Below, one piece after another: positions 1 through 5,065 of a stretch of 6,769 nt of DNA (position 1 is the first letter of the stretch; each line of letters opens with the position of its first letter). Source of the stretch: an uncultured Corynebacterium sp. (GTDB lineage: Bacteria; Actinomycetota; Actinomycetes; Mycobacteriales; Mycobacteriaceae); NCBI GenBank assembly GCA_943908385.1, contig CALTTF010000087.1, positions 1 through 6,769 on the forward strand. Direction: 5' to 3'. The notes below the pieces were generated by a model. That model did no database searches and was not told where the DNA came from. It was given only the letters and a program-made list of their open reading frames with translations. The position numbers were made by a program, and so were the translations under genes.

Positions 1-26
1 CGGGAGCGATTGCGGGGTTCGTTCAT
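1..26 (-). CDS. rnj: RNase J family ribonuclease, first codons only (partial)
   Basis: An ATG at 26-24 lies two bases after the dapA stop codon and opens a frame reading MNEPRNRS before the window ends. The C. glutamicum RNase J (the gene after dapA) begins, as I recall it, with the very similar MNDSRNRG, and the position directly downstream of dapA is the same. A GGAG at 40-37, inside the last dapA codons, sits 10 bases before the ATG and could serve as ribosome-binding site, so translation is probably coupled to dapA. RNase J enzymes are metallo-beta-lactamase-fold endo/5'-exoribonucleases acting in rRNA maturation and mRNA decay. None of the catalytic domain is visible, so the name rests on eight residues plus context. 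Confidence 0.7.
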
Positions 27-28
27 AC

Positions 29-937
29 TTATAGGACTCCAGCCTTTTCCATGTCGCGGCGCAGAGCCTCCAGCTGCTTGTCATCCACGGGGACGACAGG
101 CAGGCGGGGGTCTCCGACCTCGATGCCCTGCAGGCGCAGGGCCGCTTTTGCAAATGTCACTCCACCGAGCGCCGCTTGCTGTCCAGCGAGCACGCTCATG
201 GTGGTGGCGTTGATTTCCCGCGCGCGGGCGAGGTCGCCTTCCTCGAAGCTTGTCACCATTTCTCTCATCAGACCTGGGGCTGCGTGGCCGATCACGGAGA
301 TGACTCCGGTCGCGCCGACGGAGAACCACGGCAGGTTGAGAACGTCGTCGCCAGAGTACCAGGCAAGGTCCGTGTCATTGATAATCGAGGTCGCCTCGAG
401 CACGTCGCCCTTCGCGTCCTTGACTGCCTTGACGGTCGGCAGCTCAGCCAGGGCGCGGATCGTGGACCCCGCGATCGGGATGCCGGAACGGCCCGGGATG
501 TCGTAGAGGCAGATCGGCAGCTCAGTCGCCTCGGCCACGGCCGTGAAGTGCTTGAGCAGGCCCGCCTGGGACGGCTTGGAGTAGTACGGCGTGACCACGA
601 GCAGCGAGTCGGCGCCGGCATCGCGGGAGGCCTTAGCCAGCGCGATAGTGGAACGCGTGTCGTTGGTGCCGGCGCCCGCCATGATCTTGACGCGGTCGCC
701 GAGCTCTTCGCGGACTGCTGTGATCAGCGCGATCTTCTCGTCCGCAGACGTCGTCGGGGACTCGCCTGTGGTTCCGCCGAGGATGAGAGAGTCGACTCCG
801 TTGTCGACCAGGTGGGCAGCCAACTTTCGCCCGGTCTTGAGGTCGAGTTCACCGTTTCGGTCGAACGGAGTGACCATTGCGACACCGACAGTGCCGAATT
901 CTTCTGCACCGGTTTGTGCTTTCGTTGAAATGCCCAT
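29..937 (-). CDS. dapA: 4-hydroxy-tetrahydrodipicolinate synthase (dihydrodipicolinate synthase)
   Basis: This cytoplasmic TIM-barrel aldolase condenses pyruvate with aspartate-4-semialdehyde, the first committed step of the diaminopimelate/lysine branch. The 302-residue product has the usual family length. It shows the GGTTGES motif (T56, T57), the VTPYYSKPSQ motif with Y119, the YDIPGRSG segment with Y145 and R150, and the Schiff-base lysine K173 in AVKDAKGD; spacings match the E. coli catalytic set T44, Y107, Y133, R138 and K161. The E. coli lysine-inhibition residues H53 and H56 align with A65 and K68, which fits the lysine-insensitive type known from C. glutamicum. The ATG at 937 gives an N-terminus that aligns with C. 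glutamicum DapA, but no Shine-Dalgarno precedes it; a possible -10 box nearby suggests leaderless translation. thyX lies 71 bases upstream and rnj starts 2 bases downstream. Confidence 0.97.
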   Translation of the reverse strand: MGISTKAQTGAEEFGTVGVAMVTPFDRNGELDLKTGRKLAAHLVDNGVDSLILGGTTGESPTTSADEKIALITAVREELGDRVKIMAGAGTNDTRSTIALAKASRDAGADSLLVVTPYYSKPSQAGLLKHFTAVAEATELPICLYDIPGRSGIPIAGSTIRALAELPTVKAVKDAKGDVLEATSIINDTDLAWYSGDDVLNLPWFSVGATGVISVIGHAAPGLMREMVTSFEEGDLARAREINATTMSVLAGQQAALGGVTFAKAALRLQGIEVGDPRLPVVPVDDKQLEALRRDMEKAGVL

Positions 938-945
938 GGCTATCT

Positions 946-951
946 AGGGTA
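946..951 (-). promoter_or_regulatory. Candidate -10 box of a dapA promoter
   Basis: The minus strand reads TGTACCCT just upstream of dapA. TACCCT fits the loose corynebacterial TANNNT pattern, and C. glutamicum dapA is known to have its own promoter with a C-rich -10 element. With usual spacing, transcription would start at about 939-937, at or beside the dapA ATG, giving a leaderless or nearly leaderless mRNA. That would explain the missing ribosome-binding site. No convincing -35 is seen; the expected place falls inside the neighbouring inverted repeat. Confidence 0.4.
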
Positions 952-960
952 CATTCTCTG

Positions 961-1001
961 CCCCGCCAAACTGTGCACCACTGACGGTCAGTTTGGCGGG
1001 G
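961..1001 (-). terminator. Perfect 13-bp hairpin after thyX (terminator or attenuator candidate)
   Basis: CCCCGCCAAACTG at 961-973 is exactly complementary to CAGTTTGGCGGGG at 989-1001, leaving a 15-base loop. On the minus strand the hairpin begins 7 bases after the thyX stop codon, which is the normal place for a terminator. However, the sequence that follows in that direction (CAGAGAATGT) has no run of T, so it is not a classical intrinsic terminator. It may protect the dapB-thyX mRNA 3' end, act as an attenuator before dapA, or serve as a palindromic operator, since it covers the expected dapA -35 position. The repeat itself is certain; its function is inferred. Confidence 0.45.
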
Positions 1002-1008
1002 ACCTGTT

Positions 1009-1761
1009 TTAACCGGCGTAGGGGCTGGTGGCCATGACGGAGCCGTCGGCAAGCGTGCTGATGAGGAAGTCGTCGAAAAGCGCTGCTGCCTGCTTTTTGA
1101 GGATTTCCAGGCAGGCGACGGCGAGCTCGCGGATTTCGGTGTCGGCGTGCTCGCTGGCGCGCGCGGCGATGAACTCGCGCCATGCGCGGAAGTTGCCGGT
1201 GACCACGAAACGCGTTTCGGTGGCATTCGGCAGGATCGCGCGCGCGGCTTGGCGCGCCTTCTTCTTGCGCAGCAGTGCGTTGGGCTCGGCGTCGAGGTTG
1301 TTCTCGAGCGCATGGAGGAGCTCCTCATAGACGAAGCGCTGCTCGTCGACCGCTGAGAGGAACATACGCGCCAAGTCTTCGTCCTCCGCGATCGCGGCGG
1401 GCACGACGACATCGGACTCCCCCGCCGGAACGAAGCGCTGGGACAGCTGCGAGAACGACAGATGGCGGTGACGCAGCAGCTCGTTGCCCGCCGCGCGCGA
1501 CAAACCGCGCACATACAGCGTGGCCGTGGCGTGCTCGAGCAGCGCGTCGTGGCCGACCTCGAGAATGTGCCGCAGGTACGTCTCGTTGCTGGCGGTGTGC
1601 GGGTTCGGCTTGTCGAAGGTCTCGTAGCAGGCGCGGCCCGCGAACTCGACGAGCGCTTCCGCGTCGGTCGCCGCGGGGTCCTGCTCCCAGTCGACGTCGG
1701 CCGGCGCCGCGAACGACGTCGCCGCGACGAGTTGGACGTCCAGCTTCTTGCTCTGCGTCAT
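1009..1761 (-). CDS. thyX: Flavin-dependent thymidylate synthase
   Basis: ThyX methylates dUMP to dTMP using methylenetetrahydrofolate as carbon donor and NAD(P)H through FAD; it works as a cytoplasmic homotetramer and is unrelated to ThyA. The 250-residue product carries the family signature RHRX7S as R97-H98-R99 to S107 (RHRHLSFSQLSQR). Further on are the conserved RQAARAILPNATET segment (nucleotide-binding region) and the C-terminal GNFRAWREF and ASEHADTEIRELA stretches. The ATG at 1761 directly follows the dapB stop codon with no spacer. No strong Shine-Dalgarno is visible, so translation probably depends on coupling to dapB. The N-terminus (LDVQLVAATSF) aligns with the remembered C. glutamicum ThyX, supporting this start. 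The tail ends in SPYAG, a few residues different from the C. glutamicum end, but overall length is normal. Confidence 0.97.
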   Translation of the reverse strand: MTQSKKLDVQLVAATSFAAPADVDWEQDPAATDAEALVEFAGRACYETFDKPNPHTASNETYLRHILEVGHDALLEHATATLYVRGLSRAAGNELLRHRHLSFSQLSQRFVPAGESDVVVPAAIAEDEDLARMFLSAVDEQRFVYEELLHALENNLDAEPNALLRKKKARQAARAILPNATETRFVVTGNFRAWREFIAARASEHADTEIRELAVACLEILKKQAAALFDDFLISTLADGSVMATSPYAG

Positions 1762-2523
1762 TTACAGGCCCAGGTAGCTGTCCAGCCCGACAGTGAGCCC
1801 CGGGTTGTCCGCGACCTGGCGGACACCGGTGAGCACGCCCGGCACGAAGGAATCGCGGCCGTAGGAATCCTGGCGGATGGTCAGCGACTGGTCGGTGGTG
1901 CCGAAGATGATCTCCTCGTGCGCGACCATCCCCTGCATGCGCACCGCGTGGACCTTCACGCCGTCGACGTCCGCGCCGCGGGAGCCGTCGAACGCCTGCT
2001 CGGTCGCGTCCGGCATCGCGGACATATTCGCTTCACGACGAGCCGCCGCGATCCCCTGCGCCGTCTTCACCGCCGTGCCGGACGGCGCGTCGAGCTTATT
2101 CGGGTGGTGGTACTCGACGACCTCGGCCGATTCGAAGAACGGCGCGGCCTGGCGGGCGAATGCCATCGCCAGCACGGCGGAAATGGCGAAATTCGGGGCG
2201 ATCAGCACGCCGACACCGTTGCTCCCTCCCCCGTTCTTGGCCTCGAGCCAAGAACGTACCTGCTGATAACGCTCGCCGTCGAAGCCGGTGGTGCCCACCA
2301 CGGCGTGAATGCCGTTGTTGATGCAGAACTCCAGGTTGTCCATGACGACCCCCGGAGTGGTGAAGTCGACGACGACCTCTGCCCCGTTGTCCACCAGCAG
2401 ATCCAGCGAGTCGCTGGCACCCACCTCGGCGACGAGCTCCAGGTCGTCCGCCGCATTGACGCCTGCAACGACTGCGGAGCCCACGCGGCCCTTCGCGCCG
2501 AGCACTCCCACCTTGATAGCCAT
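1762..2523 (-). CDS. dapB: 4-hydroxy-tetrahydrodipicolinate reductase
   Basis: DapB reduces the DapA product with NAD(P)H to tetrahydrodipicolinate, the second step of the diaminopimelate/lysine branch. The product is 253 residues, with an N-terminal Rossmann motif GVLGAKGRVG (residues 6-15), GTTG at 77-80, APNF at 109-112 and the catalytic segment EYHHPNKLDAPSGTA, where H139 and K143 match E. coli H159 and K163. The frame stays open 50 codons further upstream to a GTG at 2673, but the ATG at 2523 is chosen because AGGAAGG sits 6 bases before it and the N-terminus MAIKVGVLGAKGRVG matches the family. Residues about 96-102 form a glycine-rich insertion (KNGGGSN) that makes this protein about five residues longer than the 248-residue C. 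glutamicum enzyme as remembered. It appears to be the first gene of the dapB-thyX unit. Confidence 0.97.
   Translation of the reverse strand: MAIKVGVLGAKGRVGSAVVAGVNAADDLELVAEVGASDSLDLLVDNGAEVVVDFTTPGVVMDNLEFCINNGIHAVVGTTGFDGERYQQVRSWLEAKNGGGSNGVGVLIAPNFAISAVLAMAFARQAAPFFESAEVVEYHHPNKLDAPSGTAVKTAQGIAAARREANMSAMPDATEQAFDGSRGADVDGVKVHAVRMQGMVAHEEIIFGTTDQSLTIRQDSYGRDSFVPGVLTGVRQVADNPGLTVGLDSYLGL
2232..2256. repeat. 10-bp perfect inverted repeat inside dapB
   Basis: CGTTCTTGGC at 2232-2241 and GCCAAGAACG at 2247-2256 are exact inverted copies around a 5-base loop. In the dapB mRNA the hairpin is followed at once by a G-rich run (GGGGAGGGAG) that encodes the glycine-rich insertion. It lies within coding sequence for the segment around SWLEAKNG, so it may be incidental; its position beside a length-variable site is the reason to list it. 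Confidence 0.6.
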
Positions 2524-2529
2524 GATCCG

Positions 2530-2555
2530 CCTTCCTGCCGGCGTTGCCGCCAGCA
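2530..2555 (-). promoter_or_regulatory. dapB ribosome-binding site with an abutting GCAA stem-loop
   Basis: The minus strand has AGGAAGG at 2536-2530, a strong Shine-Dalgarno 6 bases before the dapB ATG; it decides the start codon. Immediately upstream, bases 2555-2548 can pair with 2543-2536 (eight pairs, one of them G-U) around a GCAA tetraloop of the stable GNRA class. The outermost pair uses the first A of the Shine-Dalgarno. The ribosome-binding site is clear; a regulatory role of the stem-loop is inferred. Confidence 0.65.
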
Positions 2556-2587
2556 CATTTCCTTGGTCGTTCGTTATCTGCCTAACC

Positions 2588-2593
2588 ACCATA
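2588..2593 (-). promoter_or_regulatory. Weak candidate -10 box for dapB
   Basis: The minus strand reads GCTATGGTGG here. TATGGT fits the corynebacterial TANNNT form with a flanking G on both sides, and would start transcription roughly 55-60 bases before the dapB ATG, leaving a leader that contains the stem-loop and Shine-Dalgarno. No matching -35 is evident and other TANNNT words would be expected by chance in the 177-base divergent region. Nothing else recognisable, such as a clear operator, was seen between 2524 and 2700. Confidence 0.25.
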
Positions 2594-2687
2594 GCGCCGC
2601 GCTGAACCCACACCGCTGAAACCTCCCCGGCGGACAACACGACGCCGACATGACTTACCGCCGGTCGCGCCACGGCATTCTCCCAGC

Positions 2688-2693
2688 TAGAAT
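2688..2693 (+). promoter_or_regulatory. Candidate -10 box for the lipoprotein gene
   Basis: TAGAAT differs from the TATAAT consensus at one position and lies 7 bases before the ATG at 2701. Normal spacing puts the transcription start at about 2700-2701, so the mRNA would begin at or one base before the start codon. An earlier in-frame ATG at 2692 overlaps this hexamer and would then not be in the transcript. No clear -35 is visible. Confidence 0.45.
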
Positions 2694-2700
2694 GAAACTT

Positions 2701-3348
2701 ATGAAACTCAAGTCACTCCAGTTAACGGCAGTCATCGTCGCATCGGGACTCGCGCTGGCCGGTTGCGCGGGCGAGAACGTGGCCGAGCCCGCCCTGACCG
2801 CGCCAAAACCCGAGACGACGACGGAAGCCCAGGAGCAGACAGAAACCGCCACGTCCGAAGCGCCCAAGACCGATACCGAGACCCGCCAGGCCGCCATGGA
2901 CACCGCTCCCGCCGCCGACGGGTTCAGCACGGAGCCGACCGAGAAATTCGGCGACGGTCACGGCGAGCTGCGCACCACGGATATCCGCGTCGGCTCCCAC
3001 GACGGATTCGACCGTCTCGTCATCGAATTCGAGGGCACGGGCGAGCCGCGCTACCGCATCGGCTACAACGACGACCCCCGCCAGGACGGCTCAGGCTTCC
3101 CCATCGACGCACCCGGCGACGCGAAACTGGAGATGTTCGTCCACGGCACGTCCCTGGACATGTCCTCCGACGCGAAGTACGCGCCGAACACGAACTTGGG
3201 CCTTGCCTCCGGCAATATCGTCGACGTGCACAACGGCGGCGTCTTCGAAGGTGCCTCCCAGTACGTCGTGGGCCTGAACAGTGAGCGCCCGTACAAGGTC
3301 GAGATCCTGCACGAGCCAACGCGCCTCATCGTCGACTTCCAGAACTAA
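2701..3348 (+). CDS. AMIN-like domain lipoprotein
   Basis: The 215-residue product begins with a lipoprotein signal peptide: KLK, a hydrophobic core, and the lipobox LAGC with C22 as the lipidated residue. Residues about 23-75 form a T/E/A/P-rich linker. Residues about 88-215 form a beta-rich domain with hallmarks of the actinobacterial AMIN-like family: VGSHDGFDRLVIEFEG, then YRIGYND, a middle segment FPIDAPGDAKLEM, and a C-terminal PYKVEILHEPTRLIVDF. The protein is therefore expected on the outer face of the cytoplasmic membrane; AMIN-type domains are associated with cell-envelope localisation, but no activity is known to me for this family. ATGs at 2692 and 2701 start a near-duplicate MKLMKL; 2701 is preferred because a -10-like TAGAAT overlaps the first ATG. 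A further ATG at 2650 would bury the signal peptide. The cupredoxin gene follows after 4 bases. Confidence 0.88.
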   Translation: MKLKSLQLTAVIVASGLALAGCAGENVAEPALTAPKPETTTEAQEQTETATSEAPKTDTETRQAAMDTAPAADGFSTEPTEKFGDGHGELRTTDIRVGSHDGFDRLVIEFEGTGEPRYRIGYNDDPRQDGSGFPIDAPGDAKLEMFVHGTSLDMSSDAKYAPNTNLGLASGNIVDVHNGGVFEGASQYVVGLNSERPYKVEILHEPTRLIVDFQN

Positions 3349-3352
3349 CGAC

Positions 3353-3763
3353 ATGATGACTTCTCCCCGCACTGCCCCGACTCGACGCGGCAATGTGACA
3401 GCGTGGGTCGTGGTGGCTTTATTGGTGATCGCCTCAGCGGCGGGCGCTCTCGTGTCGCACGCACGCGCCGGTGACGCGAGGGACCTATCCGGCCCTGTGA
3501 TCCAGGAAGTCGTCATCGAAGGGATGCGCTTTTCTCCCGCACGTATCGAGGTGGACTCCTCTACCCCGGTGGTGCTCAAGATAACGAACAAGGACGACCG
3601 CCGCCACGACCTGAAGATCGGCACCGAGCACTCCGGCGGGATCCCGCCAGGACGGACGGTCGTGCACGACTTCGGAACCTTCACCGAGGACACCCAAGGG
3701 TGGTGCACCTTGGCCGGGCACAAATCCCAGGGCATGGTCTACGACGTCGCCGTGACGAGCTAG
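3353..3763 (+). CDS. Membrane-anchored cupredoxin (type 1 copper protein)
   Basis: The 136-residue product has a basic N-terminus (RTAPTRRG), one membrane segment at about 15-36 (VTAWVVVALLVIASAAGALV) and an extracytoplasmic cupredoxin domain at about 48-135. The type 1 copper ligand set is complete: H85 in NKDDRRHDL, then C118, H123 and M128 in WCTLAGHKSQGM. It should bind one copper ion and transfer electrons outside the membrane. The domain closely resembles the middle cupredoxin module of actinobacterial copper nitrite reductase / multicopper oxidase fusion proteins (remembered pattern: GMRF, NxDDxxHDL, GWCxxxGHxxMGM). The signal segment shows no lipobox and no clear cleavage site, so it likely remains as an anchor. 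Tandem ATGs occur at 3353 and 3356, 4 bases after the lipoprotein stop, with no clear Shine-Dalgarno; coupling to that gene is likely. Partner and electron acceptor are unknown. Confidence 0.85.
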   Translation: MMTSPRTAPTRRGNVTAWVVVALLVIASAAGALVSHARAGDARDLSGPVIQEVVIEGMRFSPARIEVDSSTPVVLKITNKDDRRHDLKIGTEHSGGIPPGRTVVHDFGTFTEDTQGWCTLAGHKSQGMVYDVAVTS

Positions 3764-3772
3764 TCTCCGCCC

Positions 3773-5065
3773 CTATTTCCGCGCGGCGGCTCTCTCCATG
3801 ATCACCGCGCGCTGGGCACGCACGCCGCGCACCATGAGCGGGATGAAGGCGACGAGGCACGCGCACGCGACGAGGCTGCACACGATGCGCGCGATCGACG
3901 ACGGCGCGAAGAGCCAGCCGAGCAAGGCAGCGTTGAACAGGACCACGCGCAGAATTCCCGCGCGGTTCAGCTCCGCCAGCCCCGCGCGCGTCGCCGCAGG
4001 TCCGCCGCCGATCGTCGTGGGCATGAGGTAGCTCATCGTCCCGATCAAAAGCTGCGCGGCGAACCCCGCAATGAGGGGAAGAGTGGGAGGGGTAAGGGCG
4101 TCGAGGGAGGCGTCGATAAGCAATGCGGACGTGCCGAAAGCCGTGAGCGCGGCGACGAGCCATGCGACGGCGAGCAGCGCGGACAGGCTCGGGTACGTGA
4201 CGCGTTCGCGCCAGGAGGTGGAGAGCACTCCCGCGAACCACGTTTGGAGCGCCCGCGCCCACGCCGCCGCGTAGACGAGCACACCGAGGCCGAGCACGCG
4301 TCCGCTGCCGCACAGGGCGCCGGCGGAAGCGGCGGCGAGGCCTACGCCCATGAGCGCCAGCACAGTGCGTGGCCGGAGCAGCATCGCTTTCATCCGCCAC
4401 ATCGCGGGAAGCAGGATGACCAGCGAGGCCATCGCGGCAAAGCCAACGAAACCGCCGACATTCAGCAGCATGTGGGCGAGCAGCACACGTTGCTGCCACC
4501 CGCCGCGCAGATCCAGCGCGAGAGCGGCGCCGAAGCACCCGCCGACAACGAGGCACGCCGCCGAGGCCACGTACCCCCACGCGACAGGCCGGAAACGCTT
4601 CCCGGGTTCAGCAGAAGCAGAAGCAATTTGCTTGCCGACGCTCGCAGCGTGCCACCCCAGCGCCCCCACCACCAGCGCGGCGCCGCACCAGGTGATGATC
4701 CAGTGCCACCCATTCCCGCTGAGCACCTGGCCGATCAGAACGCCGACCACACCGGCGTTGAGGATCCGCGACCGCAATAGCTGGGCCGGCCGGGCTGAAT
4801 CGGGCAGCTTCTGCTGCAGGAAGCGCTCGGTGAGGTTCTGCGACCACACCACGATGGAATTCGTGAGAACACCGAGGGTGAAGATGTGGATCAACACCCA
4901 GCGCGGCTCCGGCACGAATGTGTGCACGAGCCCGACAAGGACGAAAACGCCCATCCACACCGTCACCGGGCGCGACACCTTGCGGTGCCACACCCGCGGG
5001 TCCCAACGGGACGACGGCGAAGTGGGCGTTGTCCGGGAGGAAGAGCGCTTACTCGTCGTCCTCAT
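3773..5065 (-). CDS. Polytopic membrane protein, like the membrane module of actinobacterial copper nitrite reductase fusions
   Basis: The 430-residue product has about 12 hydrophobic segments, for example at 33-52, 57-74, 101-119, 112-131, 151-173, 184-210, 223-242, 247-270, 292-312, 320-345, 371-388 and 391-412, and ends in a basic tail. From memory it matches the N-terminal membrane region of large actinobacterial proteins annotated as copper nitrite reductase or multicopper oxidase, including FVPEPRWVLIHIFTLG, LLAHMLLNVGG and AGFAAQLLIGTMSYLMP followed by GGGPAATRAG. Histidines within or next to membrane segments (H48, H60, H129, H188) are candidate heme or metal ligands, by inference only. 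Here the protein ends after the membrane region, with no cupredoxin or oxidase domain. The ATG at 5065 overlaps the pnp end by 17 bases and gives a cytoplasmic S/T/R-rich N-terminus; GTG at 4993 or ATG at 4954 are alternatives. It is probably transcribed with pnp. Its function is unknown. Confidence 0.8.
   Translation of the reverse strand: MRTTSKRSSSRTTPTSPSSRWDPRVWHRKVSRPVTVWMGVFVLVGLVHTFVPEPRWVLIHIFTLGVLTNSIVVWSQNLTERFLQQKLPDSARPAQLLRSRILNAGVVGVLIGQVLSGNGWHWIITWCGAALVVGALGWHAASVGKQIASASAEPGKRFRPVAWGYVASAACLVVGGCFGAALALDLRGGWQQRVLLAHMLLNVGGFVGFAAMASLVILLPAMWRMKAMLLRPRTVLALMGVGLAAASAGALCGSGRVLGLGVLVYAAAWARALQTWFAGVLSTSWRERVTYPSLSALLAVAWLVAALTAFGTSALLIDASLDALTPPTLPLIAGFAAQLLIGTMSYLMPTTIGGGPAATRAGLAELNRAGILRVVLFNAALLGWLFAPSSIARIVCSLVACACLVAFIPLMVRGVRAQRAVIMERAAARK

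Noticed and set aside
176..928. A 250-codon plus-strand frame opposite dapA
   Set aside because: Shadow of dapA; low-information Arg/Gly/Asp-rich translation and no ribosome-binding site.
2565..2590. Possible DtxR-type iron box (TTAGG and a later TAAC on the minus strand)
   Set aside because: Beyond the first five bases it does not follow the 19-base palindromic consensus, and no dyad symmetry is present.
1462..2619. A 385-codon open frame on the plus strand opposite thyX and dapB
   Set aside because: It lies entirely antisense to two well-identified genes, is very rich in Arg, Val, Asp and His as expected for a GC-rich shadow frame, and shows no domain or start signal.
2524..2673. Fifty-codon N-terminal extension of DapB from a GTG at 2673
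   Set aside because: The extension has no family similarity, spans the divergent promoter region, and the strong AGGAAGG before the ATG at 2523 marks the real start.
2650..2700. Upstream start of the lipoprotein at ATG 2650 (or 2692)
   Set aside because: The 2650 start would place an Arg-rich stretch before the signal peptide and bury it; the 2692 ATG overlaps the likely -10 box. The start at 2701 gives a normal lipoprotein signal.
3281..3352. 24-codon N-terminal extension of the cupredoxin overlapping the lipoprotein gene
   Set aside because: It is the out-of-frame translation of the conserved lipoprotein C-terminus (Arg/Ser-rich); the tandem ATG right after the lipoprotein stop fits a signal-anchor protein.
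3635..3648. Perfect 14-base palindrome GGCGGGATCCCGCC within the cupredoxin gene
   Set aside because: It has no loop, lies mid-gene and is explained by the Gly-Gly-Ile-Pro-Pro codons in a GC-rich genome; no second copy was noticed.
3780..3815. CGCGCGG and CCGCGCG arms near the end of the membrane-protein gene as a terminator
   Set aside because: Seven pairs around a loop of about 20 bases with no T-run on either side; common by chance in this base composition.
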